Below, in pieces: positions 9,820-17,762 of a stretch of 64,000 nt of DNA (position 1 is its first letter; each line of letters begins with the position of its first letter). The stretch covers positions 62,001-126,000 of the forward strand of contig NZ_JAMTCT010000005.1 in the NCBI RefSeq assembly GCF_024171995.1, written 5' to 3'. The notes under the pieces were generated by a model. The model saw only the letters and a list, made by a program, of their open reading frames with translations, made no database searches and was not told where the DNA came from. The DNA comes from Promicromonospora umidemergens (GTDB taxonomy: Bacteria; Actinomycetota; Actinomycetes; Actinomycetales; Cellulomonadaceae). Made by a program: the position numbers and the translations under genes.

Positions 9820-9825
9820 TAGATT
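9820..9825 (+). promoter_or_regulatory. -10 hexamer of the ankyrin gene
   Basis: TAGATT ends 6 nt before the ATG at 9832. Confidence 0.45.
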
Positions 9826-9831
9826 GAGGCC

Positions 9832-10248
9832 ATGAACGAGCAGGGCGACGAGCACGGCGCGAACGAGCAGGGCGACGAGCAGGGCGGCACGCGGCTCGAA
9901 CCGCACCAGGTCTTCGACCTCGCCCGGCGGGGCGCTGACGTGCTGCTGGACCTCGTCGACGCGGGCCTGCCGGTGGACCTGGCCGACGAGTCCGACAACA
10001 CACTCGTGATGCTCGCCGCCTACCACGGGCACGCGGAGCTCACGGCAGGCCTCGCAGAGCGGGGCGCCGACGTGAACCGGCTGAACGGCAAGAACCAGGC
10101 ACCGCTCGCCGGGGCGGTCTTCAAGAACGAGACCGACGTGATCCGGGTGCTCGTCGAGCACGGCGCGGACGTCGACGCAGGCACCCCGAGCGCCCGCGCG
10201 ACGGCGCAGATGTTCGGCCGTGAGCTGCCCGAGCCAGGAGCTCGCTGA
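9832..10248 (+). CDS. Small ankyrin-repeat protein
   Basis: 138 aa, predicted cytosolic. The first 20 residues are an acidic, Gln/Gly-rich imperfect duplication (NEQGDEHGA / NEQGDEQGG). From about residue 25 come three to four ankyrin repeats, seen as LLDLVDAGLPVDLADESDNT, LMLAAYHGHAEL, LAERGADVNRLNGKNQAPL and VLVEHGADVDAGTP. Ankyrin stacks bind proteins, and the partner is unknown. It is monocistronic, between the TadG-like gene and prfB. Confidence 0.85.
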   Translation: MNEQGDEHGANEQGDEQGGTRLEPHQVFDLARRGADVLLDLVDAGLPVDLADESDNTLVMLAAYHGHAELTAGLAERGADVNRLNGKNQAPLAGAVFKNETDVIRVLVEHGADVDAGTPSARATAQMFGRELPEPGAR

Positions 10249-10381
10249 GCCGTCGCCAGCCAGTGCCCAGGCAGTGCCGAGCCGGTGCCGGGCCAGTGTC
10301 GAGCCGTCGTCGAGCTATCACCGAGCCATAGCCGTGTCTTCGCCGCCGCGTTTTCCGGCGCCGGACATCACGATGCCCGGG
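10249..10381. repeat. Imperfect short repeats upstream of prfB
   Basis: The gap is built from degenerate units such as GAGCCGTCG, CCAGTGCC and GAGCC(G/A)T, repeated several times. It encodes nothing recognisable. Confidence 0.5.
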
Positions 10382-10387
10382 TAACCT
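10382..10387 (+). promoter_or_regulatory. -10 hexamer of prfB
   Basis: TAACCT ends 8 nt before the GTG at 10396. Confidence 0.45.
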
Positions 10388-10395
10388 TGAACACC

Positions 10396-11505
10396 GTGGC
10401 ATCCAACGACTTTCCCGCAGAGATCAAGGCGCTCCGCGCCACCCTCGAGTCCATCGAGGCCGTGAGCGACCCCACCGCGCTGCAGGCGAAGATCGCCGAG
10501 CTGTCGGAGCAGGCGTCGGCGCCGAACCTGTGGGACGACCCTGAGGAAGGGCAGCGGGTGTCTTCCGCGCTGTCGGCGGCGCAGGCCGAGCTCAGCCGGG
10601 TGGAGAAGCTGGCCGCTCGCATCGACGACACGGAGACGCTCGTCGAGCTCGGCATCGAGATGGACGACGCGGACTCGATCGCCGAGGCTGAGGAAGAGGT
10701 CGTCAAGATCCGCAAGGATCTCGCGGCCCTCGAGGTGCGCACGCTGCTGAACGGTGAGTACGACTCCCGCGAGGCCGTCGTCACGATCCGCTCGGGCGCC
10801 GGCGGCGTCGATGCCGCCGACTTCGCGGAGATGCTGATGCGCATGTACCTGCGCTGGGCCGAGCGCCACGGCTATCCCACCAAGGTGGGCGACACCTCGT
10901 ACGCGGAAGAGGCGGGCCTCAAGTCCGCGACCTTCGAGGTCAACGTGCCGTACGCCTTCGGGAACCTGTCCGTCGAGGCGGGCACCCACCGCCTGGTACG
11001 GATCTCGCCGTTCGACAACCAGGGCCGCAGGCAGACGTCGTTCGCGGCGGTCGAGGTGATCCCGCTCATCGAGCAGACCGACCACATCGAGATCCCGGAC
11101 TCCGAGCTGAAGATCGACGTGTACCGCTCGTCGGGCCCGGGTGGGCAGTCCGTGAACACCACCGACTCCGCGGTGCGCATGACGCACATCCCCACCGGCG
11201 TCGTCGTCGCCATGCAGAACGAGAAGTCGCAGATCCAGAACCGCGCTGCCGCCTACCGGGTGCTCCAGTCGCGCCTGCTGCTCCTGCGCAAGGCGGAGGA
11301 GGCGGCCACGCGGAAGGAGATGGCCGGCGACATCAAGGCCAGCTGGGGCGACCAGATGCGCTCCTACGTGCTGCAGCCGTACCAGATGGTCAAGGACCTG
11401 CGTACGGAGCACGAGTCGGGCAACCCGCAGGCGGTGTTCGACGGCGCGATCGACGACTTCATCGAGGCCGGCATCCGCTGGCGCCGGGGTACCTCGCCGA
11501 GCTGA
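10396..11505 (+). CDS. prfB: Peptide chain release factor 2
   Basis: Cytosolic class I release factor that reads UGA and UAA in the ribosomal A site and triggers peptide release. The 369 aa contain a helical N-terminal domain, the SPFD stop-codon recognition motif (about residue 204) and the catalytic GGQ loop in [10 protein letters not shown] (about residue 249). There is no in-frame UGA early in the gene, so the programmed +1 frameshift known from E. coli prfB is absent. The GTG at 10396 gives the normal length and is preceded by a -10 rather than a ribosome binding site. It leads the prfB-ftsEX-smpB neighbourhood common in actinobacteria. Confidence 0.97.
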   Translation: MASNDFPAEIKALRATLESIEAVSDPTALQAKIAELSEQASAPNLWDDPEEGQRVSSALSAAQAELSRVEKLAARIDDTETLVELGIEMDDADSIAEAEEEVVKIRKDLAALEVRTLLNGEYDSREAVVTIRSGAGGVDAADFAEMLMRMYLRWAERHGYPTKVGDTSYAEEAGLKSATFEVNVPYAFGNLSVEAGTHRLVRISPFDNQGRRQTSFAAVEVIPLIEQTDHIEIPDSELKIDVYRSSGPGGQSVNTTDSAVRMTHIPTGVVVAMQNEKSQIQNRAAAYRVLQSRLLLLRKAEEAATRKEMAGDIKASWGDQMRSYVLQPYQMVKDLRTEHESGNPQAVFDGAIDDFIEAGIRWRRGTSPS

Positions 11506-11638
11506 CCGCCCCGCCGGGCCGCATGCTCCGGGTGAAATGCCAACTGCGGCCGGATTTGCCTGAAATGCTGCCGCGCCTAGGGGCAACCGGGTGAGTGTCG
11601 TCGGCGTGTCTCCCCGACACGCCACCACTTCACCCCCC

Positions 11639-11644
11639 TAGTGT
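11639..11644 (+). promoter_or_regulatory. -10 hexamer of ftsE
   Basis: TAGTGT ends 7 nt before the GTG at 11652. Confidence 0.45.
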
Positions 11645-11651
11645 CGGGCTC

Positions 11652-12428
11652 GTGATCAGGTTCGAGAACGTGTCGAAGGTCTACACGCGCGGCGCACGAC
11701 CTGCCCTCGACCAGGTCTCCGTGGACGTCGAGCGTGGCGAGTTCGTGTTCCTCGTGGGGGCCTCGGGCTCAGGCAAGTCGACGTTTCTGTCGCTGGTGCT
11801 GCGCGAGCAGCGGCCCACGCGCGGCCGCGTCTACGTGGCGGGCAGGGACGTGGCGAACCTCTCCGCCTGGCGCGTGCCGACGCTGCGCCGCCAGCTTGGG
11901 GTGGTGTTCCAGGACTTCCGGCTGCTGCAGAACAAGACGGTCCACGAGAACGTGGCGTTCGCCCTGCAGGTGATCGGCAAGCCCCGCCACGTCATCCGGG
12001 ACACCGTGCCAGAGGTGCTGGACATGGTGGGCCTCGCGGGCAAGGGCAAGCGCATGCCGACGGAGCTGTCGGGCGGTGAGCAGCAGCGCGCCGCGATCGC
12101 CCGCGCCATCGTCAACCGGCCGCAGATCCTCCTGGCCGACGAGCCCACCGGAAACCTCGACCCCACCACCTCGCTGGGGATCATGCGCCTGCTGGACCGC
12201 ATCAACCGCACCGGAACCACGGTGGTCATGGCCACGCACGACGACGAGATAGTCAACGAGATGCGGCGTCGGGTGGTCGAGCTGTCCGACGGCGTCGTCG
12301 TCCGGGACGAGGCGCGCGGCGGCTACGGCGAGCGCGAGGCGATCCTGCCCGACGTCGGCGCGTCGCCGGTGCTCGATGCCCCGGGCAGCGGCACTCGCGC
12401 CCCCGTCCAGACGGTGCGGGGAGGCTGA
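11652..12428 (+). CDS. ftsE: Cell division ATP-binding protein FtsE
   Basis: ABC ATPase of the FtsEX complex, which couples ATP hydrolysis in the cytosol to activation of cell-wall hydrolases at the septum. The 258 aa have Walker [11 protein letters not shown]-loop VFQDF, signature LSGGEQQR, Walker [13 protein letters not shown] and the H-loop ATHD. The C-terminal 35 residues beyond the ATPase fold are poorly conserved. The GTG start fits the family N-terminus [11 protein letters not shown]. ftsX follows after 2 bp, so the two are co-transcribed. Confidence 0.97.
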   Translation: MIRFENVSKVYTRGARPALDQVSVDVERGEFVFLVGASGSGKSTFLSLVLREQRPTRGRVYVAGRDVANLSAWRVPTLRRQLGVVFQDFRLLQNKTVHENVAFALQVIGKPRHVIRDTVPEVLDMVGLAGKGKRMPTELSGGEQQRAAIARAIVNRPQILLADEPTGNLDPTTSLGIMRLLDRINRTGTTVVMATHDDEIVNEMRRRVVELSDGVVVRDEARGGYGEREAILPDVGASPVLDAPGSGTRAPVQTVRGG

Positions 12429-12430
12429 CC

Positions 12431-13342
12431 GTGCGCTTCCAGTTCGTGCTGGGCGAGGTCCTCTCGGGCCTGCGCCGGAACACCACGATGGTCGTGGCCG
12501 TGGTGCTCGTGACCTTCGTGTCGCTGACGTTCGTCGGTGCCGCCGCGCTCCTCCAGGCCCAGATCGGCAAGCTCAAGGACGACTGGTACGACCTCGTCGA
12601 GGTCTCCGTGTTCCTCTGCCCGCAGGGTTCGGTGTCACCGACGTGCGCCACCGGCGAGGCCACCCAGCCCCAGATCGACGCCGTGCGGCAGATCATCGAC
12701 ACCGAGCTGTCCAGCGAGGTCAGCAAGGTGTACTTCGAGTCGAAGGCCCAGGCGTTCGACGCCTTCAGCGAGCGGTACCCCGACGGCTACCAGGGCACCC
12801 AGCTGACGGAGAAGGACATGCAGGCGTCCCTGCGCCTCAAGCTGTCCGACGCCGAGCAGTTCGCCGTCGTCAGCGACGTGCTCTCCGGGCGCGACGGCGT
12901 GGAGATCGTCGAGGACCAGCGTGCCGTCTTCGAACCGCTGTTCCGCACGCTCAACGTGGCGACCCTGCTCGCGGCCGGGCTGGCCGGCGTCATGCTCCTG
13001 GCCGCGGTGCTGCTGATCACCACCACCATCCGGCTCAGTGCCGTCTCGCGGCGCAAGGAGACCGAGATCATGCGCCTGGTAGGCGCGTCCAACCTGTTCA
13101 TCCAGCTGCCCTTCCTGCTGGAGGGTGCGCTGGCCGCCGTGCTGGGCTCGCTGCTGGCCGGAGGTGGGCTGTGGCTCGCCGTGCGGTTCATGGTCAGCGA
13201 CTGGCTCGAACGGTCGGTCGACTGGGTGGCCTACGTGTCGGAGGTCGACGTGCTCCGCGTCGCGCCACTGCTCGTGATCATGGCCGTCGCCCTGGCCGCG
13301 CTCGCGTCCTTCTTCACCCTGAACCGGTACACGAGGATCTGA
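12431..13342 (+). CDS. ftsX: Cell division permease-like protein FtsX
   Basis: Membrane partner of FtsE, 303 aa. A first helix (about residues 18-40) is followed by a large extracellular domain (about 45-165) and three C-terminal helices (about 175-200, 225-250, 275-295) with the FtsX motif RKETEIMRLVGAS between them. The extracellular domain contains two cysteines (CPQGSVSPTC) that may pair. The GTG start is 2 bp after ftsE, and the stop overlaps the start of the M23 peptidase gene (TGATG), so the partner hydrolase is likely made with it. Confidence 0.95.
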   Translation: MRFQFVLGEVLSGLRRNTTMVVAVVLVTFVSLTFVGAAALLQAQIGKLKDDWYDLVEVSVFLCPQGSVSPTCATGEATQPQIDAVRQIIDTELSSEVSKVYFESKAQAFDAFSERYPDGYQGTQLTEKDMQASLRLKLSDAEQFAVVSDVLSGRDGVEIVEDQRAVFEPLFRTLNVATLLAAGLAGVMLLAAVLLITTTIRLSAVSRRKETEIMRLVGASNLFIQLPFLLEGALAAVLGSLLAGGGLWLAVRFMVSDWLERSVDWVAYVSEVDVLRVAPLLVIMAVALAALASFFTLNRYTRI

Positions 13343-14757
13343 TGCTCGCTCCCCGAAACCTTCCCTCGAGAGTCCGTGGCCGCGGGCCGGTCGCCGCCCT
13401 GCTCGCGATCGTCCTCCTGCTGGGCGGCGCGCCCGCCGTCCACGCGGACGACCTCGACGACCGCCGCGCCGCCGCCGAGCGGGAGCAGCAGGCCAAGGAG
13501 GACGAACGTGAGGGCCTCGAGGCCGAGCTGGAGCACACGGACTCCCAGCTGGCCGCCGCGGTGCTCAAGCTGAACGAGGTCGAGGGGCGCCTGCCCGTTG
13601 CCGAGGCGGAGCTGGCCGCCGCGGAGGCCGAGCTGGAGCGCGCGGAGCGGGAGGCGGCGATCCTCGCGCAGCGCCTGGCCGACGCCGAGCTCGAGGAGGC
13701 GAAGGTCACCCAGCAGCTCAAGGACGGCTCCGGCAAGGTCGAGGACGCCCGTGCCGACATCGCGCAGATGGCTCGCGAGGAGTTCCGTGGCTCGGGCGAC
13801 AACTCCACGATCGGGCTCGTGACCGGCGCGCAGAGCACCGAGGAGTTCATCGACGGGTACTCGGTGTCGTCGTCGGCCGCGCGGATCCGGGCGCGGACGC
13901 TCGCCGAGCTGCAGGACGCCGAGGCGACCGCCCGCAATCTGGAGGCGAGGCTGTCCGCCATCCGGGAGATCGTCACGGAGCTCAAGCGCCTGGCTGACGA
14001 GAACGTGCGGGCCAAGGAACGGGCCAAGCAGGCGGCGGTGGAGCGCAAGGCCGAGATCGAGCGGCTCATCGCGGAGCAGGAGCGGCTCAAGGCCCGCATC
14101 GAGCAGCGCAAGCACGTCGCGGTGCGGAACATGCGGGACAACGAGCAGGAGCTCAGCTCGATCGAGGCCGACCTCAAGGGGATCATCCGCGAGCAAGAGG
14201 ACCGGGACCAGCGGCTGGCCCAGGATCGGGCAGAGCGCGAGGCACGGGAGAACGCGCCGGGCGGCGGGTCCGCAGGGGGCGGCTCGTCGGGCGGCGGATC
14301 GTCCGGCGGCGGCAGCGCCGGTGGTGGCGGTGCGGGTGGCGGCAGCGCGGGGACCCTGCCGTTCCTCGGCTACCCGACGGCGAGCCCCGTCGTCACCTCC
14401 TCGTACGGCATGCGGTTCCACCCGGTGCTGCAGTACTCCCGCCTGCACGCGGGCACCGACTTCCGGGCGTACTGCGGCACGCCGATCCTGGCTCCCGCCG
14501 ACGGCACCGTGCTGTACGCGCGCTATCTCGACGGCCTGGGCAACCAGGTGCTGATCAACCACGGCTACTCGTCCGGCGGCAGCAGCGTCATGACGAGCGC
14601 GAACCACCTCACCTCGTTCGCCGTCTCGTCGGGCCAGCAGGTCTCGCGCGGGCAGGTGATCGGCTACTCCGGGACCACCGGAACGTCCACGGCCTGCCAC
14701 CTGCACTTCGAGGTGTACATCGACGGTTCGGCCGTTGACCCGATGACCTGGCTGTAA
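13342..14757 (+). CDS. Secreted coiled-coil M23 peptidase, likely FtsEX partner
   Basis: A predicted cell-wall endopeptidase, 471 aa: signal peptide (cleavage near AVHA-DD, about residue 34), a long Ala/Glu-rich coiled coil (about 36-305), a Gly/Ser linker (about 308-335) and a LytM/M23 domain (about 340-471). The zinc ligands are visible as His369/Asp373 in HAGTD and the HLH at 453-455. This EnvC-like layout and the TGATG coupling to ftsX indicate a hydrolase or activator gated by FtsEX. The ligand set is complete, so unlike E. coli EnvC it should be catalytically active. Mycobacterial FtsEX uses RipC (NlpC/P60) instead, so the partner fold differs here. Confidence 0.9.
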   Translation: MLAPRNLPSRVRGRGPVAALLAIVLLLGGAPAVHADDLDDRRAAAEREQQAKEDEREGLEAELEHTDSQLAAAVLKLNEVEGRLPVAEAELAAAEAELERAEREAAILAQRLADAELEEAKVTQQLKDGSGKVEDARADIAQMAREEFRGSGDNSTIGLVTGAQSTEEFIDGYSVSSSAARIRARTLAELQDAEATARNLEARLSAIREIVTELKRLADENVRAKERAKQAAVERKAEIERLIAEQERLKARIEQRKHVAVRNMRDNEQELSSIEADLKGIIREQEDRDQRLAQDRAEREARENAPGGGSAGGGSSGGGSSGGGSAGGGGAGGGSAGTLPFLGYPTASPVVTSSYGMRFHPVLQYSRLHAGTDFRAYCGTPILAPADGTVLYARYLDGLGNQVLINHGYSSGGSSVMTSANHLTSFAVSSGQQVSRGQVIGYSGTTGTSTACHLHFEVYIDGSAVDPMTWL

Positions 14758-14847
14758 AAGCCTGGTCCACCCAGGCCGGGTGCGTAAACTGGGACGTCGC
14801 GCTGCCCGCACGGGGCACGGCGCACCAGCAGATCCCGGAGGGAGACC

Positions 14848-15324
14848 ATGGCCAAGAAGGACGATCCGCGCAAGATCGTGGCGAACAACAAGAAGGCCCG
14901 TCATGACTACGTGATCGAGGACGTCTTCGAGGCCGGGCTCGTTCTCTCGGGTACCGAGGTCAAAGCCTTGCGGATGGGGCGGGCGTCGCTCACCGACGGC
15001 TACGCCAACATCGACCGTGGCGAGGCGTGGCTCGAGAACGTGCACATCCCCGCGTACTTCCAGGGCACGTGGAACAACCACGCCCCGCGACGCCGGCGCA
15101 AGCTCCTGCTGCACCGGGATGAGATCGATCGGCTGGCGTCGAAGTCACGGGAGAAGGGGCACACCCTCATCCCGCTGTCGCTGTACTTCCTGGACGGTCG
15201 GGCCAAGGTCGAGATCGCCCTGGCGCGCGGCAAGAAGGAGTACGACAAGCGGCACACCCTCCGCGAGCAGCAGGACATGCGCGAGGCGCAGCGTGCGATG
15301 CGGCAGAAGGAGATGCTCCGCTGA
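14848..15324 (+). CDS. smpB: tmRNA-binding protein SmpB
   Basis: Escorts tmRNA into stalled ribosomes in trans-translation. The 158 aa include the hallmark [28 protein letters not shown] and a basic C-terminal tail ([16 protein letters not shown]) that enters the mRNA channel. The ATG at 14848 follows CCGGAGGGAG. Its RNA partner ssrA starts 125 bp downstream on the same strand. Confidence 0.98.
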   Translation: MAKKDDPRKIVANNKKARHDYVIEDVFEAGLVLSGTEVKALRMGRASLTDGYANIDRGEAWLENVHIPAYFQGTWNNHAPRRRRKLLLHRDEIDRLASKSREKGHTLIPLSLYFLDGRAKVEIALARGKKEYDKRHTLREQQDMREAQRAMRQKEMLR

Positions 15325-15449
15325 CCGGGTCCGGCTCGTCGCCGTCGGCTGACTGTTATGGAAATAACGTTCCCGTCTGCGGCGTTGTGACCTAGACTGG
15401 AGATGTTCCGCACGAGCCTGGCTCGGGCGGGGCGGTTGACAACAACATA

Positions 15450-15818
15450 GGGGCTGATCGGTTTCGACGGTGGTCGTGCTTCGAGGAGAAGCGGGCCGAG
15501 GATGCAGGCTTATCTCGTAAACGATGTCTGCAAACACATAGTTGCCGATAACTCGCGCAACGAGTTCGCCCTCGCCGCCTGAGCGAGCCCGAACTCCGTC
15601 GGTCTGGGAGCTGCTTCCGTCCCAGTAGCCGGCGTCATCTAGGAAGCCACTGCTCGTAGTCCTCGTCATCGGGGCTGCGGGAACATTTAGATGACTGGGC
15701 CTGTCCGCGAACGTGTCTGCGCGAGTGCGGGGGCCGAGAAAATCCATAGCAGACTGCGCCCGGAGAAGTACTCGAAAAGCGTCACCGGACCCGGGTTCGA
15801 TTCCCGGCAGCTCCACCA
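15450..15818 (+). ncRNA. ssrA: Transfer-messenger RNA
   Basis: One-piece tmRNA of about 369 nt. The 5' end GGGGCTGATCGGTTTCGAC and the 3' end GGTTCGATTCCCGGCAGCTCCACCA form the tRNA-Ala-like part with encoded CCA. The reading frame resumes after TAGTT at GCC (15544) and encodes ADNSRNEFALAA, with stop TGA at 15580-15582. The tag ends in the ALAA degron recognised by ClpXP/ClpA. It sits directly downstream of smpB. Confidence 0.97.
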
Positions 15819-15821
15819 GCC

Positions 15822-16709
15822 CTATGTAGAAGGCCTCGCCGTGACCGGCGGGGCCTTCGTTGTGCTCGTGAAGGCCCCACCCAGCAGCTTGATGGCGTCC
15901 GCAGAGCTCGAGCCTGCCTTCGTGGTGACCACGGTGACGGACTGCTCCGGGGCGCGCGCGAGCTGGAGAATCTGCTGTGTGACCGTGAGCGCGCCGACCA
16001 CAGGATGGCGGAGCTCGTGCTCGTCGGCCTCGCACGGCTTGACCCGGTGGTCCCGCCACAGCGCGACGAACTCCGGGCTCTTCATGGACAGCTCGCCGAC
16101 GAGGGCGGCGAGCAGGGCGTCCTCCGGGTGGCGCCCCGCGACGAGGCGCAGGTTGCCGACGACGGCGCGCGCCTTGCGGTTCCAGTCCACGTAGAGCTCG
16201 CGGGTGTGCCGGTCGAGGAACAGCATCCGGGCCAGGTTCGGCCGGTCAGCGGGACGCTCGGGCGTGGTGCGGTCGACGTGCCCGGCCAGCAGAGCGTGCC
16301 CCGGCCTGTTCCAGGCCAGCACGTCGGTCCTCCGGCCGAGCACCATGGCGGGCGCGTCGCCGAGCGCGCGCAGCAGATCGAGCGTCATGTGGTCGACCCG
16401 CTCGGAGGGCGGCTTCCGCAGCGGCCGGGGCCGCTGGGTCGCGAGCTCGCGCAGGTGGCCACGCTCGGCGTCGTCGAGCTGCAGGGCTCCGGCGAGGGCG
16501 TCGAGGACGGCGTCGGACGCGTTGACCGACTGCCCCTGCTCCAGACGCGTGTAGTACGACACGCTGACTCCCGCGAGCTGTGCAAGCTCCTCGCGCCGCA
16601 GCCCGGTGACACGCCGTCGGTCGGTGTATCGGGGCAGGTCGACGTCCTCTGGGCGTAGGCGGCCGCGGCGGGCACGGAGAAAACCGCCCAGCGTTCCGGA
16701 AGCGCTCAT
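15822..16709 (-). CDS. XRE-family regulator with MmyB-like ligand domain
   Basis: A 295-aa DNA-binding regulator. The N-terminus has an XRE helix-turn-helix (about residues 35-75: LRREELAQLAGVSVSYYTRL, EQGQ) and the rest matches the MmyB-like C-terminal domain (WNRPGHALL, NLARMLFLD, ELYVDWNRKARAVVGNLR, HELRHPVVG). Members often control a divergent oxidoreductase or hydrolase gene, here the MBL-fold gene at 16838. The ATG at 16709 gives the usual start. Its last residues are encoded within the tmRNA terminator, and the stop lies 3 bp from the tmRNA 3' end. Confidence 0.9.
   Translation of the reverse strand: MSASGTLGGFLRARRGRLRPEDVDLPRYTDRRRVTGLRREELAQLAGVSVSYYTRLEQGQSVNASDAVLDALAGALQLDDAERGHLRELATQRPRPLRKPPSERVDHMTLDLLRALGDAPAMVLGRRTDVLAWNRPGHALLAGHVDRTTPERPADRPNLARMLFLDRHTRELYVDWNRKARAVVGNLRLVAGRHPEDALLAALVGELSMKSPEFVALWRDHRVKPCEADEHELRHPVVGALTVTQQILQLARAPEQSVTVVTTKAGSSSADAIKLLGGAFTSTTKAPPVTARPST
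15829..15858. terminator. Hairpin terminator after ssrA
   Basis: A 13-bp stem (15829-15841 with 15846-15858, one G-U pair) with a 4-nt loop, followed by TTGT. It begins 11 nt after the tmRNA CCA and lies inside the 3' coding end of the opposing XRE gene. Confidence 0.75.
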
Positions 16710-16747
16710 GGACCCAGTATGTGCCGCCGCGCCGCCCTCGTGCCTGA

Positions 16748-16758
16748 CCCTGGCAGGG
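16748..16758. promoter_or_regulatory. Palindromic candidate operator in the XRE/MBL divergent gap
   Basis: CCCTGGCAGGG is an 11-bp palindrome directly followed by TATGCA (16760-16765), a possible -10 for the MBL gene. The position suits repression by the divergent XRE protein. Confidence 0.5.
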
Positions 16759-16837
16759 GTATGCAGGACCGGGGCTGGTGGGCACGGCCTCGGCCACCGC
16801 AGGGTGGCCGGGAGCCAATCGAGCACCGGGAGCAGAC

Positions 16838-17740
16838 ATGCACGAGATCGTGCTGGGTGACGTCACGGTCACCCGGGTCATGGAGTACTTCGGTCCGGTG
16901 GGGATGACCCCGGACGCCTTCTTTCCCGAGAGTCCCGACGGGGCGTGGCAGCGGAACGAGTCGTGGCTGACGCCGGACTTCGTCGACCCGGAGACCCACG
17001 TCTGCCAGTCGGCGATCCAGACCTGGCTGCTGCGCAGCGAGGGCAGGACGATCCTGGTCGACACCGGCGTGGGCAACCACAAGGAGCGGCCGTACTCACC
17101 GGTGTGGAGCCGGCTGAACACGGACTTTCTCGGCAATCTCGCCCGGGCCGGGGTGCGGCCCGAGGACGTCGACCTGGTGATCAACACCCACCTGCACGTG
17201 GACCACGTGGGCTGGAACACCTACCTCGACGACAGGGACTGGGTGCCGACGTTCCCCAACGCCACCTACCTGATGCCCCGGCGCGACTTCGACTTCTGGA
17301 ACCCTGCGGGCGGCCATGAGCCCAACCTTGGCCGAGGTAACCAGAACGTCTTCGAGGACAGCGTCGCTCCGGTGCACGCGGCCGGCCAGGCGCTGCTGTG
17401 GGACGACAGCCACCAGATCGACGCGAACCTGCGTCTCGACCTCGCGCCCGGGCACACGCCCGGTTCGTCGGTGGTCACCCTGGAGTCGGGCACGGACCGG
17501 GCGCTCCTTGTCGGCGACCTGCTGCACACGCCGCTGCAGATCGTCGAGCCCGACACCAACAGCTGCTTCTGCGAGCAGCCCGCGCAGGCGAGGGCGACCC
17601 GACGGCGCCTGCTCGGCTGGGCGGCCGACAACAACGCGCTCGTGCTGCCCGCGCACCTCGGCGGCCACGGCGGCGTCCAGGTGGAGCGGGACGGCGGCCG
17701 GTTCGCCATCACGTCCTGGGCACCGTTCGACCGCGTCTGA
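16838..17740 (+). CDS. Metallo-beta-lactamase-fold hydrolase
   Basis: A 300-aa zinc hydrolase of the MBL superfamily, probably cytosolic (no signal peptide). The metal motif NTHLHVDHVG gives HxHxDH near residue 118. Later ligands are in APGHTPGS, the GDLLH Asp and PAHLGG. The family includes lactonases and other esterases, and the substrate is unknown. The ATG at 16838 follows GGGAG. An esterase gene follows after 22 bp in the same direction, so the pair probably acts on related esters or lactones under the divergent XRE regulator. Confidence 0.9.
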   Translation: MHEIVLGDVTVTRVMEYFGPVGMTPDAFFPESPDGAWQRNESWLTPDFVDPETHVCQSAIQTWLLRSEGRTILVDTGVGNHKERPYSPVWSRLNTDFLGNLARAGVRPEDVDLVINTHLHVDHVGWNTYLDDRDWVPTFPNATYLMPRRDFDFWNPAGGHEPNLGRGNQNVFEDSVAPVHAAGQALLWDDSHQIDANLRLDLAPGHTPGSSVVTLESGTDRALLVGDLLHTPLQIVEPDTNSCFCEQPAQARATRRRLLGWAADNNALVLPAHLGGHGGVQVERDGGRFAITSWAPFDRV

Positions 17741-17762
17741 GCTGGAACGACAGGAGAAGAAC

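Noticed and set aside
9832-9890. Functional tandem repeat array at the ankyrin gene start
   Set aside because: Only two imperfect copies that encode a disordered acidic tail.
10396-10500. Programmed frameshift in prfB
   Set aside because: No in-frame UGA or Shine-Dalgarno-like slip site is present near codon 25, and the gene reads through in one frame.
13231-15114. A 627-codon open frame on the minus strand across ftsX, the M23 gene and smpB
   Set aside because: It is a shadow of GC-rich coding on the other strand. The translation has no domain, and all three + strand genes are clear.
15781-15818. A separate tRNA gene
   Set aside because: The T-arm and CCA are the 3' end of tmRNA. There is no anticodon arm.
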